From Streptomyces candidus (lineage in GTDB: Bacteria > Actinomycetota > Actinomycetes > Streptomycetales > Streptomycetaceae), in NCBI RefSeq assembly GCF_014207445.1, contig NZ_JACHEM010000009.1, positions 275,246 through 339,245 on the forward strand: DNA of 64,000 nt. Reading direction: 5' to 3'. The notes under the pieces are model-generated. The model was not told the DNA's origin. It did no database searches and was given only the letters and a program-made list of their open reading frames with translations. The translations under genes were made by a program, and so were the position numbers. Positions 34,712-44,500 of this stretch are shown piece after piece (position 1 is the first letter of the stretch; each line of letters opens with the position of its first letter).

Positions 34712-35206
34712 CTACGGCCCGGCCGTCGAGCTGTGGCGTACGTACGTCAGGCCCGGGCTGCCGGCGAAGTCCGCCGTGCCCGTCGGGACGAAGCCGGTAC
34801 GGGCCAGGACCGCACGGGAGGCCGCATTGTCGAGGGTGGTCTCGGCGCGGAGGGTGTGGATGCCGTAGCGATCGGCCGCGAGGGCGCAGAGTTCCAGGAC
34901 GGCGGACGTCGCGAGGCCACGTCCGGTGGCCTTCTCGGCCAGACGGTAGCCGATCTCGGCTTCGCCGTCGGCGATGTCGACGAGGTTGAAGCGGCCTAGC
35001 ACCTCGCCGTTCTCGTCCACGAGCACGTGGAAGGCGATCGCGCCGGTGGCCTGCTCGGCGAGCCGCGCTTCGTGCCGGGCGCTGAACTCGGCGAAGAACG
35101 TGTCGCCGCGGTCGGGCACCGAGGCGACGAAGAAGCCCCGGTTCTCCCGCTCGAAGGTCAGAAGGGCAGGGGCGTGCTCGGCGCGCAACGGCTGGAGTCG
35201 AGGCAT
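34712..35206 (-). CDS. GNAT family N-acetyltransferase (RimJ/RimL-like)
   Basis: A 164-residue acetyltransferase. The acetyl-CoA-binding motif is IGYRLAEKATGRGLATSAVL (near 85-105), preceded by FHVLVDENGEVLGRFNLVDI and followed by LRAETTLDNAASRAVLARTG, the typical RimJ/L end. It may acetylate protein N-termini or a small molecule; the target is unknown. The start is the ATG at 35206. It stands alone between the LURP unit and a double parS region. Confidence 0.85.
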   Translation of the reverse strand: MPRLQPLRAEHAPALLTFERENRGFFVASVPDRGDTFFAEFSARHEARLAEQATGAIAFHVLVDENGEVLGRFNLVDIADGEAEIGYRLAEKATGRGLATSAVLELCALAADRYGIHTLRAETTLDNAASRAVLARTGFVPTGTADFAGSPGLTYVRHSSTAGP

Positions 35207-35281
35207 GCGAGGAGGCTAGGCGTGAGAGGGAACTCGAAGCCAACGAATTGCCGCGTCCGGCTCGGGACGCGCGCTCGCCGT

Positions 35282-35295
35282 GTTTCACGTGAAAC
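35282..35295. other. parS site 6 (perfect)
   Basis: GTTTCACGTGAAAC in the intergenic gap upstream of the acetyltransferase gene; paired with site 7. Confidence 0.92.
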
Positions 35296-35309
35296 GCCCA
35301 GGGGTGACC

Positions 35310-35323
35310 GTTTCACGTGAAAC
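35310..35323. other. parS site 7 (perfect)
   Basis: GTTTCACGTGAAAC, 28 bp centre to centre from site 6, nearly three helical turns, so two ParB dimers would sit close to the same face. Confidence 0.92.
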
Positions 35324-35635
35324 CTTCTCGGTCGGGGTGGGACAGGGACGTACGGAATCCGGCTGGCACCTGTGATCGGCTTGTCGTTGCGTCCGGTCTC
35401 GTGCGAGGGCGGGGCGACGGTAACCGGCGACCTGCGTGCGGGTCCGCCGGGTGCCGCCCGTCGACATAGGTGGTGCCACGGTGGTGCCTTCGTGGTGCTG
35501 CTTGAGCGTCAATTGCTCGCTGCGCGGTCCTGGCAGTCGGCTGGTTCTGGGCAAGAAGTGCAGCTCAAAAGCCCATGCGCCAGAAAAAAGTCGGAGTGGC
35601 TCGCCATGGCGCATCAGGTGTGCCATGATGGCGCC
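35324..35635. promoter_or_regulatory. promoter region of the RHH gene
   Basis: No gene. The last 35 bp hold nested short palindromes (CGCCATGGCG, TGGCGCA-n5-TGTGCCA, TGGCGCCA) up to the ATG at 35636. Ribbon-helix-helix proteins usually bind such sites at their own promoter. CATGAT lies about 8 nt ahead of the ATG. Confidence 0.45.
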
Positions 35636-36157
35636 ATGGACCTGACCCCCTACGTCGACAACCTCCGGCACGAGCTGGCCGTCGCTGCGGACGCCGGTGG
35701 CGACGACGCCCGCGCCCTCGCCGAACGGCTCACCGCCCCCCTGGAGTCGGCCGCCCGGCTGACCCTTCTCAGCGCACTGTCCGCGGCTATGGGCGAGGTG
35801 ACCCTGGAGCTGGCGCCGGGATCGGTCGATGTACGACTGCGCGGACTCGACCCGGAGTTCGTCGTGACGCCGCCGCCGGCCGCCGAGCCGTTCCAGGAGG
35901 CACGGGAGCCGGTCGCGGGTCCCCCCGCTCCGCCCCTGCCGCCCGTGGAGGCCGACGACGGGGCCACGGCGCGGATCAACTTCCGTCTCCCCGCCCACCT
36001 CAAGGCCCAGGCCGAGAGCGCCGCGAGCCGCGAGGGCCTGTCGGTCAACGCCTGGCTGGTACGCGCGGTGTCCGCGGCAGTCGACGGCGCCGCCCACCCT
36101 CGTACGCCGCAGCGGACCCAGACCGTCGGACAGAGCATCACGGGCTGGGTGCGCTGA
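35636..36157 (+). CDS. ribbon-helix-helix (HicB-like) DNA-binding protein
   Basis: A 173-residue protein. The C-terminal 45 residues are an RHH/HicB-type DNA-binding unit: TARINFRLPAHLKAQAESAA then EGLSVNAWLVRAVSAAVDG. The first 80 residues form a conserved helical part (LRHELAVAADAGGDDARALA and a short beta-like stretch), linked by a Pro/Ala region. HicB-type proteins are antitoxin repressors, but no HicA-like toxin lies beside it. It precedes a DUF4097 gene by 81 nt on the same strand, and that pairing recurs in Streptomyces as far as I recall. The start has no clear ribosome site and may be leaderless. Confidence 0.78.
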   Translation: MDLTPYVDNLRHELAVAADAGGDDARALAERLTAPLESAARLTLLSALSAAMGEVTLELAPGSVDVRLRGLDPEFVVTPPPAAEPFQEAREPVAGPPAPPLPPVEADDGATARINFRLPAHLKAQAESAASREGLSVNAWLVRAVSAAVDGAAHPRTPQRTQTVGQSITGWVR

Positions 36158-36238
36158 CCGCGCCCCGCCCGCCCCTCCGCACCTGTACTACCTCCCACCA
36201 GCGAAGACGCATCACCGACTCAAGAGGACGGGACAGCC

Positions 36239-37078
36239 ATGCCTTCTTACGACACTCCCGAACCGATCTCGGTCAGCGCGCACGTCGGGGCCGGTTCCAT
36301 CCGGTTCACCGCGAGCGACCGTGGCGACACCGCCGTCGAGGTCCGGCCGCAGAACCAGGACAAGAAGAACGTGCGGGCCGCCGAACAGACGGAGGTTTCG
36401 TATGCGGGCGGCGTCCTGTCCGTCAAGACGAGGCAGCGTGCCGTGATCGGCCCCACCGGTGCCGTCGACGTCACGGTCGTCCTTCCCGCGGGCTCGCGTG
36501 TCGACGTGACCGGCTCCTGGGTCCAGGTCCTGGCAGAGGGCCGGCTCGGAACGGTACGAGTGAAGACCTCGGCCGGAGACGTCCGCCTCGACACCACGGG
36601 GTCGCTGGACCTGAACGCCTCCCACGGTTCGATCACCGTGGACCGCGTGGAGGGCAACGCGCAGATCACCACCAGCTCGGGCAGCCTGCGCGTCGGCCAC
36701 GTCGACGGCACCGCCGTCCTGAAGAACTCGCACGGCAGCACACACGTCGGTGCGACGACCGGAGACCTGCGGGTGAGCGGTGCCAATGGTGACATCGACA
36801 TCGCACGCGCCGAGGGCTCGGTCACCGCGACCACGTCCCACGGCGCCCTGCGCGTCGCCGAGGTCGCGCGCGGCACGGTTCAATTGGAGACCGGCTACGG
36901 CGCCATCGAGATCGGCGTCCGCGAAGGCACGGCGGCCTGGCTCGACGTCAGCTCCGAGAAGGGTCAGGCCCGCAACACGCTCGCCGCCTCCGAGGCGCCG
37001 GACGGGGCCGAGGAAACCGTCAAGATCCGTGCCCGCACCCGTTGGGGCAACGTCGACGTCCGTCGCGCAAAGGCCTGA
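36239..37078 (+). CDS. DUF4097 (putative beta-helix adhesin-like) protein
   Basis: A 279-residue protein made of regular 20-residue beta-strand repeats, as in DUF4097/LiaX-type proteins: GSLDLNASHGSITVDRVEGN, then GSLRVGHVDGTAVLKNSHGS, then GDLRVSGANGDIDIARAEGS. It has no signal peptide or membrane helix, so it is cytosolic or exported by an unusual route. Function is unknown; relatives are linked to envelope stress. AGAGGA precedes the ATG by about 10 nt. It probably shares a transcript with the RHH gene upstream. Confidence 0.85.
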   Translation: MPSYDTPEPISVSAHVGAGSIRFTASDRGDTAVEVRPQNQDKKNVRAAEQTEVSYAGGVLSVKTRQRAVIGPTGAVDVTVVLPAGSRVDVTGSWVQVLAEGRLGTVRVKTSAGDVRLDTTGSLDLNASHGSITVDRVEGNAQITTSSGSLRVGHVDGTAVLKNSHGSTHVGATTGDLRVSGANGDIDIARAEGSVTATTSHGALRVAEVARGTVQLETGYGAIEIGVREGTAAWLDVSSEKGQARNTLAASEAPDGAEETVKIRARTRWGNVDVRRAKA

Positions 37079-37566
37079 GGACGCGGGGTGCCGAGAACCG
37101 GAAAATGCGCGTCCGGGAACGTCAGGGAGGGCCGACAGGGCCGGGACGCCGAGTGACGGCAGTCCGCACACGGTGAGGCCCCTACCGGTCGGCTGCGCGA
37201 CCGCACACGGCCAGGCCCCGCGCCGCCCGCCCGGCCCTTAACGTCCGCCCCGCCCCGCACCGCACCGCTCCGCTCCGCACCGCACCGCACCGCCCGGCCG
37301 GCCCGGAACGTCCGCCTCCGCACGGCCTCGGACCCCTTCCGTCTCCGCACCGCACGGCCCCTGACTCCCTCCCGTCTCCGCACCGCGCGGCCCGGCCTTT
37401 CCTGCCTCCGGCGCTGCCCCACCGCGCGCGGACTCAGCCCGTACCGCCGCACAAGGACCCTGCCCGCCGCGCCACAAACGGCTTGAACCGGCCACGCCCC
37501 CCGTTCTTGGCGCTGCCGCCTCCACCCCGGCCCCGCCACCCAACCACCCCCTCACCGGAGACTCCC
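37079..37566. repeat. low-complexity CCGCAC-rich intergenic stretch
   Basis: About 490 bp with no supported gene. From about 37230 to 37420 it is built of CCGCACCG/CCGCTCCG runs and two longer near-copies (CCGTCTCCGCACCGCACGGC and a variant). The base bias is strongly C-rich on this strand. The ABC gene promoter must lie in its 3' end. Confidence 0.6.
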
Positions 37567-38580
37567 ATGCCCCCTCGTGTCATGTCCACGTTCAAGTCCC
37601 GTTCCGCCCCCGCATCCCCGCGCCCCTCCTCGGACGCCATCTTCGCCACCGGCCTGCGCAAGTCGTACGGCGACAAAACCGTTCTCGACGGGATCGGCCT
37701 GAGCATCCCGGCCGGGTCGGTCTTCGCCCTGCTCGGGCCCAATGGAGCCGGCAAGACCACCGCCGTGAAGATCCTCTCCACGCTCATCACCGCCGACGGC
37801 GGGCAGGCCCAGGTCGCCGGACACGACATCGCCGCCGAGCCGCAGAAGGTGCGCGCCGCGATCGGTGTGACCGGCCAGTTCTCCGCCGTCGACGGCCTGA
37901 TCACCGGCGAGGAGAACATGCTCCTCATGGCCGGCCTGCACCACCTCTCCAAGCGTGAGGGGCGCCGGATCGCGGCCGAACTCCTCCAGCGCTTCGACCT
38001 CGTCGAGGCCGCGAAGAAGCCCGCCTCCACCTACTCCGGCGGCATGAAGCGGCGCCTGGACATCGCGACGACCCTGATCGGGAACCCGAGCATCATCTTT
38101 CTCGACGAACCGACCACCGGCCTCGACCCCCGCTCCCGGCACAACATGTGGGGCATCATCCGTGAACTCGTCTCCGGCGGCGTCACCGTCTTCCTCACCA
38201 CCCAGTACCTGGACGAGGCCGACGAACTCGCCGACCGCATCGCGGTGCTGAGCAACGGGAAGATCGCCGCCGAGGGGAGCGCCGAGGAGCTGAAGCGCCT
38301 CGTTCCGGGCGGGCACGTCAGACTCCGCTTCACCGACCCCGCCGCGTACCGCTCGGCCGCCGCCGCCCTGCGCGAAGTCGCCAGGAACGACGAGGCGCTG
38401 ACCCTCCATATCCCCAGCGACGGCAGCCAGCGCGAGCTGCGCTCCCTGCTGGACCAGCTGGCCTCGACCGGCATCGAGGCCGACGAGCTGACCGTGCACA
38501 CCCCCGACCTCGACGACGTCTTCTTCGCCCTGACCGGCGACGTCGCCCACCCCGCCCAGACCGAGGAGAACGTCCGATGA
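37567..38580 (+). CDS. ABC transporter ATP-binding protein, DrrA type
   Basis: A 337-residue ATPase of the daunorubicin-resistance (DrrA/CcmA) group. Walker A is LLGPNGAGKTTAV (near 60), the signature is YSGGMKRRLDIATTL, Walker B is IIFLDEPTTGLD and the H-loop region is TVFLTTQYLDEADELAD. The C-terminal DUF4162-like domain ends LDDVFFALTGD, as in DrrA. It has a 24-residue Ser/Pro/Ala lead. GGAG 7 nt before ATG 37567 supports the start. Coupled by ATGA to its permease, it forms a drug or lipid exporter of unknown substrate. Confidence 0.9.
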   Translation: MPPRVMSTFKSRSAPASPRPSSDAIFATGLRKSYGDKTVLDGIGLSIPAGSVFALLGPNGAGKTTAVKILSTLITADGGQAQVAGHDIAAEPQKVRAAIGVTGQFSAVDGLITGEENMLLMAGLHHLSKREGRRIAAELLQRFDLVEAAKKPASTYSGGMKRRLDIATTLIGNPSIIFLDEPTTGLDPRSRHNMWGIIRELVSGGVTVFLTTQYLDEADELADRIAVLSNGKIAAEGSAEELKRLVPGGHVRLRFTDPAAYRSAAAALREVARNDEALTLHIPSDGSQRELRSLLDQLASTGIEADELTVHTPDLDDVFFALTGDVAHPAQTEENVR

Positions 38581-39368
38581 GTGCCCTGTCCCTCGCCGTC
38601 CGCGACTCGTCCACGATGCTGCGCCGCAACCTGCTGCACGCCCGGCGCTACCCGTCCCTCACCCTGAACCTGCTGCTCACGCCGGTCATGATGCTGCTGC
38701 TGTTCGTCTACATCTTCGGTGACGTGATGAGCGCGGGCATCGGCGGCGGCAATGCCGACCGGTCCGCTTACATTGCCTACATCGTTCCCGGCATCCTGAT
38801 GATGACGATCGGCTCCACCGTGATCGGGTCCGCGATCTCGGTCTCCGCCGACATGGCCGAGGGGCTCGTCGCCCGCTTCCGGACGATGGCGATCCACCGC
38901 AGCTCACTGATCATCGGGCACGTCGTCGGCAGCGTGCTCCAGGTGCTCGCCGCCCTGCTCCTCGTCGGCGCGGTCGGGGTGGCCATCGGCTTCCGTTCCG
39001 TGGACGCCACCGTCCTGGAGTGGCTGGCGGCCTTCGGGCTTGTCGCCCTCTTCGCCCTGGCTCTCACCTGGATCGCGGTCGGCATGGGTATGGCCAGCCC
39101 GAACGCCGAGGCGGCAAGCAACATGGCGATGCCGCTGATCCTGCTCCCACTGATCTCCAGCGCCTTCATCCCGGCGGAGACGATGCCGGGCTGGTTCCAG
39201 CCGATCGCCGAGTACCAGCCGTTCACCCCCGCCATCGAGACACTGCGAGGCCTGTTGCTCGGCACCGAGATCGGCCACAACGGGTGGATGGCGGTCGCCT
39301 GGAGCGTCGGCCTCTCGGTGCTCGGCTACCGCTGGTCGATGGCGCAGTTCAACAAGGACCCGAGGTAG
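38577..39368 (+). CDS. ABC-2 type permease, DrrB type
   Basis: A 263-residue ABC-2 permease with six helices. LNLLLTPVMMLLLFVYIFGD is the first. Two more are in the middle, including VLQVLAALLLVGAVGVAIGF. The EAASNMAMPLILLPLISSAF signature precedes the typical IPAETMPGWFQPIAEYQPFT motif. It starts in the stop of the ATPase gene (ATGA), and the pair forms the exporter. No regulator gene is adjacent. Confidence 0.9.
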   Translation: MSALSLAVRDSSTMLRRNLLHARRYPSLTLNLLLTPVMMLLLFVYIFGDVMSAGIGGGNADRSAYIAYIVPGILMMTIGSTVIGSAISVSADMAEGLVARFRTMAIHRSSLIIGHVVGSVLQVLAALLLVGAVGVAIGFRSVDATVLEWLAAFGLVALFALALTWIAVGMGMASPNAEAASNMAMPLILLPLISSAFIPAETMPGWFQPIAEYQPFTPAIETLRGLLLGTEIGHNGWMAVAWSVGLSVLGYRWSMAQFNKDPR

Positions 39369-39441
39369 CGAAGAATCCGCCCCCAATGGGCCGGAGCGCG
39401 AACGCCCCCCTCGATGTACGCCCCTGGGCCTGTACGCCGAA

Positions 39442-39475
39442 CGCCTCCTCCCGCGGCACGCCGCCGGCGGAGGCG
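39442..39475 (+). terminator. possible hairpin after the DrrAB-type operon
   Basis: Short CGCCTCC/GGAGGCG stem with GC-rich inner pairing, about 75 nt past the stop. Confidence 0.35.
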
Positions 39476-39498
39476 CTTCGCGTGGTGCGGGAGCTCTG

Positions 39499-39512
39499 GT
39501 TTCACGTGAAAC
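39499..39512. other. parS site 8 (perfect)
   Basis: GTTTCACGTGAAAC in the gap between the ABC permease and the thioredoxin/NHL gene, 69 bp before its start codon. Confidence 0.92.
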
Positions 39513-39580
39513 ATCCGTCCTGTGCCGACGTTTCGCACCGGTGTCATCGCGAGTTCGTGGGCAGATGGCAAGCTTGAAGG

Positions 39581-41395
39581 ATGAACGATGCTGCCCCGGT
39601 GTCCACGCCCGCGCCCGAGCCCCGCCGCCGTGCCCGTGTCCGCGCCCCCGAGCTGATCGGCAAGGGGGGCTGGCTGAACACCGGCGGGAAGGAGCTGACC
39701 CTCGCCGACCTGCGAGGAAAGACCGTTGTTCTCGATTTCTGGACGTTCTGCTGCATCAACTGCCTGCACGTCATCGACGAGCTCCGCGAACTGGAGCAGC
39801 GGCACAGTGACACCACAGTGATCATCGGTGTGCACTCGCCGAAGTTCGTGCACGAGGCCGAGCACCAGGCCGTGGTCGACGCCGTCGAGCGTTACCAGGT
39901 GCACCACCCCGTCCTCGATGATCCCGAGCTGGCCACCTGGAAGCAGTACGCCGTACGCGCCTGGCCGACCCTCGTCGTCATCGACCCCGAGGGCTACGTC
40001 GTCGCCCAGCACGCGGGCGAGGGTCACGCACACGCCATCGAGCGCCTGGTCACCGAGCTGGAGGCCGAGCACGAGGCGAAGGGCACGCTGCGGCGCGGCG
40101 ACGGCCCGTACGTCGAGCCGGAGCCCGTCGCCACCGACCTCCGCTTCCCCGGCAAGGCGGTCCGCCTTCCCGGTTCCGGCAACCTCCTCGTCTCCGACAC
40201 CACCCGGGACCAGCTCGTCGAGCTCGCCCCCGACGGCGAGGCGGTGCTGCGCCGCGTCGACGGGGACTTCAACGAGCCGCAGGGGCTCGCCCTCCTCCCG
40301 GACGGCCGCGTCATTGTCGCGGACACCGTGAACCACCAGCTCAAGACGTACGACCCGGACAGCGGCGAGGTCACCGTCGTCGCCGGCACCGGAACGCAGT
40401 GGTGGCAGGGCGAGCCCACCGCCGGGCCCGCCCTCGACGTGTCGCTGTCGTCCCCGTGGGACGTGGCGTGGTGGCGCGGCGAGGTCTGGATCGCGATGGC
40501 GGGAGTGCACCAGCTCTGGGCGTACGACCCGGACTCGGGACGCGTGCGGGTCGCTGCGGGCACCACCAACGAAGGCCTGGTCGACGGGCCCGCCGCCGAG
40601 GCCTGGTTCGCCCAGCCGTCCGGGCTCGCCGCTGCCGGGGACCGCCTCTGGGTCGCCGACTCGGAGACCTCCGCGGTGCGCTGGGTGGACGGCGAGGACG
40701 TGGTGCACACCGCCGTCGGCACCGGGCTCTTCGACTTCGGGCACCGCGACGGGGCGGCCGGACAGGCTCTGCTCCAGCACCCGTTGGGCGTCACCGCGCT
40801 CCCCGACGGGTCGGTCGCGATCTGCGACACGTACAACCACGCCCTGCGCCGCTACGACCCCGCCACCTCCGAGGTGACGACTCTGGCGACGGACCTGCGC
40901 GAGCCGAGCGACGCCGTGCTCGACGGGGACGAGCTGGTCGTGGTCGAGTCGGCGCGCCACCGGCTGACCCGGCTCCGGCTGCCCGAGGAGGCGGTGCGGG
41001 TGGAGGCCGTCGCGCACCGTACGCAGCGGGCCGCGACCGAGGCCGCCCCGGGAACGCTGAAGCTGGACGTGGTCTTCCAGGCCCCGCAGGGCCAGAAGCT
41101 CGACACCCGTTACGGCCCGTCGACCCGTCTGCTGGTCTCCGCCACGCCGCCCGCCCTGATCGCCTCCGGAGAGGGCACGGGCACCGACCTCGTCCGGGAG
41201 ATCACGCTGAATCCCGAGGTCACGGAGGGGGTGCTGCACGTGTCCGCGATGGCCGCGTCCTGCGACGACGACCCGGAGAACGAGTACCCGGCCTGCCACA
41301 TGCACCAGCAGGACTGGGGCGTGCCGATCCGCGTCACGGACATGGGCGCTTCCCGGCTGGCACTGGTCCTGGCGGGCATGGACCCGGAGGGTTGA
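39581..41395 (+). CDS. thioredoxin-fold/NHL-repeat protein (NHLRC2-like)
   Basis: A 604-residue two-part protein. Residues 25-170 are an AhpC/TSA-like thioredoxin domain with VVLDFWTFCCINCLHVIDEL, the CCINC redox site near 57-61. Residues 185-470 form an NHL beta-propeller with repeats such as NEPQGLALLPDGRVIVADT and QHPLGVTALPDGSVAICDT. A C-terminal beta domain follows with DDDPENEYPACHMHQQDWGV. This is the layout of the NHLRC2 group, shared by bacteria and animals, whose reaction is unknown. No signal peptide is seen. GAAGG abuts the ATG, so the start may be leaderless or slightly downstream. Confidence 0.87.
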   Translation: MNDAAPVSTPAPEPRRRARVRAPELIGKGGWLNTGGKELTLADLRGKTVVLDFWTFCCINCLHVIDELRELEQRHSDTTVIIGVHSPKFVHEAEHQAVVDAVERYQVHHPVLDDPELATWKQYAVRAWPTLVVIDPEGYVVAQHAGEGHAHAIERLVTELEAEHEAKGTLRRGDGPYVEPEPVATDLRFPGKAVRLPGSGNLLVSDTTRDQLVELAPDGEAVLRRVDGDFNEPQGLALLPDGRVIVADTVNHQLKTYDPDSGEVTVVAGTGTQWWQGEPTAGPALDVSLSSPWDVAWWRGEVWIAMAGVHQLWAYDPDSGRVRVAAGTTNEGLVDGPAAEAWFAQPSGLAAAGDRLWVADSETSAVRWVDGEDVVHTAVGTGLFDFGHRDGAAGQALLQHPLGVTALPDGSVAICDTYNHALRRYDPATSEVTTLATDLREPSDAVLDGDELVVVESARHRLTRLRLPEEAVRVEAVAHRTQRAATEAAPGTLKLDVVFQAPQGQKLDTRYGPSTRLLVSATPPALIASGEGTGTDLVREITLNPEVTEGVLHVSAMAASCDDDPENEYPACHMHQQDWGVPIRVTDMGASRLALVLAGMDPEG

Positions 41396-41522
41396 GCGGG
41401 GAGGGGCGGAGAGGGGGACGGGACGGAGCCGAAGGGGTCTGAACGGAGCGTGCCGGGTCGGCCGTGGGGCTTTCGCGGGTCGGCGGCGGGCCCTGGCAGC
41501 CCTTCCGCCGGCGAGGGTCCGT

Positions 41523-44500
41523 TCAGCGCCCCGACGCCAGCGCCGCCGACGCCCGTGCGTGCCGATCGCCGTACGCGGCCGAGTCGCCCGTGAGCCGCAG
41601 CAAGGCCGACAGCGCACGGCAGGCGCCCTCGTGGAAGCCCTCCTGCTCCGCTGTCTCGGCCGCCAGTGAGAGCAGCTCGACGCCCTCCGCCATCCGCCCC
41701 AGCTGTGCCAGCGATTCGCCGTGCGCGGTCTGGAGCAGCACTCTGCGGAGCAGCCCGAGATCGGCCGGGTCGAGGGCGAGACCGTCGAGGGAGTGCCGGA
41801 GTGCGGCCTCCGGTTCGCCGGCGCGCAGGCAGTGTTCGGCGAGGGTTTGCAGCGCGAGCATCTCCGTCTGCCGGTCGCCCGCCTGCCGGGCCAGCCCGGC
41901 GGCGCGTACGCAGGCCTGGCGCGCCTCGGCTGCTTCGCCGCGCGCCTGCTGTGCCAGCGACAGGTTGATCCGGCCGATCGCCTCGTCCACCGGGTTTCCC
42001 GCACGCCCTGCCAACTCGGGCGCCAGCTCCAGGTGCGGGTAGGCCGCTTCCGGCTTGCCTTCCTCCAGCAGGACCCATCCGAGCAGTGCGCGCACCCGCG
42101 ATTCGGCGTCCGGGTCGGCCACCGCCACGGCCGCCCGCAGCGTCTGCTCCAGCATCGGCGTCCAGCCGTCCCGTACCCGCCACAACACGTACGGCCACTG
42201 GAGTACGCCCAGCCGCCACACCCGGTCGGGGCGGTCGGCCGCCTCCGCCGCCGTCATCGCTCCGGCGAGTGCTTCGCGTTCGGCCGCGTACCACTCGATG
42301 ACCTCCGCCCTGCTGTCGAACTTCTGTACGGCGTGGGGCTTCTGTGCGTCGTCGGGGATGGCGCAGCAGGGGCGGCTGCCGGGTTCGGCGACGGCGTTGG
42401 CGGCGAGTGCGGTGTGCAGATAGTGGTCGACGAGCCGGAGGGCGGCGTTTCCTCCGACACCGATGCCCGGCTCTGCGTCCGCCCAGCTCCCGGCCCCGGT
42501 ACCGGCTTCGGCTTCGGCGAGTGTGCGTGCGTACAGGCGCACCAGGTCGTGCAGGGCGTACCGGCCCGGTCCCGCCTCCTGCACCAGGTGGGCGGCGGCC
42601 AGCCGGTCGAGCACGGCACCCGCTTCGTCCGGGGTGGACCGGGCGAGGGCCCCGGCGGCGTACCTGTCGAAGGTCTTCCCGGTGTGCGCGCCCAGGCTGA
42701 GGAACGTCCTGCGGTCTTCGGCCCGCAACTTCTGCACGCTGAGGCGCAGTTCCGCCTCCACTCCCCGGTCCTCGATCTCCAGCAATGCCAGTCGGCGCTG
42801 TTCGTCGGCCAGTTCGGTGGCGTGCTGGTGCAGGGCCCGTTCGGGGTGGGTGGCGAGGCGGGCGGCGGTGATGCGCAGAGCCAGCGGCAGCCCGTCGCAC
42901 AGCTCGGCCAGCCTGCGCGCCGCTTCCGGTTCGGCGGTCACCCGGCGCGGGCCGATCACCCCGGCGAGCAGCGCGGTCGCGTCCTCGGATCCGAGGACGG
43001 AGAGCGGAACCGGGCGTGCGAGATCGGCGGCGATCAGTCCGTCGAGCCGGTTCCTGCTGGTCACGACGGTGACGCAGTCGCCGCCCGACGGCAGTAGCGG
43101 TCGCACTTGCTCCGAGCTGTGCGCGTTGTCGAGCACGACGAGCAGTCGTCGGCCCCCGGTGAGCCGCCGGTACAGGGCCGCGGCGGCGGCCGGGGTTTCG
43201 GGTACGGCGCGTCCGGTGACGCCGAGGGACACGAGGAACTCCCGCACCACATCCGCCGGTTCGGGGTTCGCGAGCGTGTCGAACCCGTGCAGGTCGGCGT
43301 AGAGACGGCCGTCGGGGAAGGCCGCGACGGCGCGGTACGCCCAGTGCAGCGCGAGCGCGGTCTTGCCCACCCCGGCGGGCCCGGTGACGAGCACGATCGG
43401 TGCTTCGCCCCAGCCGGCGGCGTCCTCGACGGCGTCGAGCTCGTCCCGTCGTCCGAGGAACCCGCGCGGGCGTCGGGGCAGCAACTCCGGGACGGTGTAC
43501 GGGCTGCGGGAGAGGAAGCCGGGCTCTGGGGGGTGCTCGGCGGCGCAGGCGGGCACGGGGCTGGACGCCGGCCGGTCCCCGGGCGGGGCCGGGGGCGCGG
43601 ACCACGAGGGCTCGGGTGCGGGCGAGGAGGGCCCGGATGCGGAGCCGGGTGCGGTCCCAGGCGCGGACACCGGACCGGCCGCGGCCCCTGTTCCGGCGGG
43701 CGGGCCGGCCCCGGGCACGGGCAGCGACCCGGTCCGGGAAGGGGCGGGGCGGGACGGGTCTGCGGATGTCCCTTCGTGGCCGGTGGCGGCAGGGGAGCCC
43801 GGATTGTCGTCCGCGCCCGCCTCCGCCCGGAAGACGGTCCCGTCGGCCGGACGAGGGCGTCCGGACGCACCGTGGGGTACGTGGGACGGCTGGGGTGCGT
43901 CGGACGCTCGGGACGATGTGGTCGTGACGGGTGTACGGGAACTTCTCGTGGGCGTACGAGCGTGGGACGGCACACCGGGAGCGATGCCGTCGGCCTCGTC
44001 CCCTTCCGAGGGCCTGGTCCCGCTGGCAGCACCGGTCCCGTCGGCCCCGGGTCCGGTGCTGCGCGTAACGCCCGTCCCGCCAGCGCGGCCCGCGCCGCCC
44101 GTCCCGGCGGTCTGCCTTCCCCCGTTGCCCTGTCCGTCGCCCTGGAGAATCGTCCGGTACGCGTCCTGGAGTGCGCGTCCCGGGTCCACGCCCAGTTCGT
44201 CGGAGAGCAGGCGGCGTGTGCGGTGGTACCAGTCGAGAGCGTCGGACTGGCGGCCGGCCCGGTAGAGCGACTGCAGCAGGGCGGCCGCCAGGGATTCGCG
44301 CATCGGGTGCGCGACCGCCTCGGTCCGCAGCACGGCCGCCGCCCGCCCGTGCTCGCCGAGGTCCCCGTATGCCTCGGCCAGGTTCTCGACGGTGACGAGA
44401 CGGGTTTCCTCCAGCGCGTGTGCGGCTGCCTGGAGGGGTTCGGAGGACACCGTTCCGGTGAGTGCGGGACCGCGCCACAGGGCCAGTGCCTCACGCAGCA

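Noticed and set aside
35636..36157. Classical HicAB toxin-antitoxin system
   Set aside because: The RHH domain resembles HicB, but no small HicA-like toxin gene lies on either side; the neighbours are DUF4097 and a parS gap.
39326..42004. 892-codon minus-strand frame across the thioredoxin/NHL gene
   Set aside because: It is antisense to a well-defined gene and rich in Arg/Val/Gly of shadow type.
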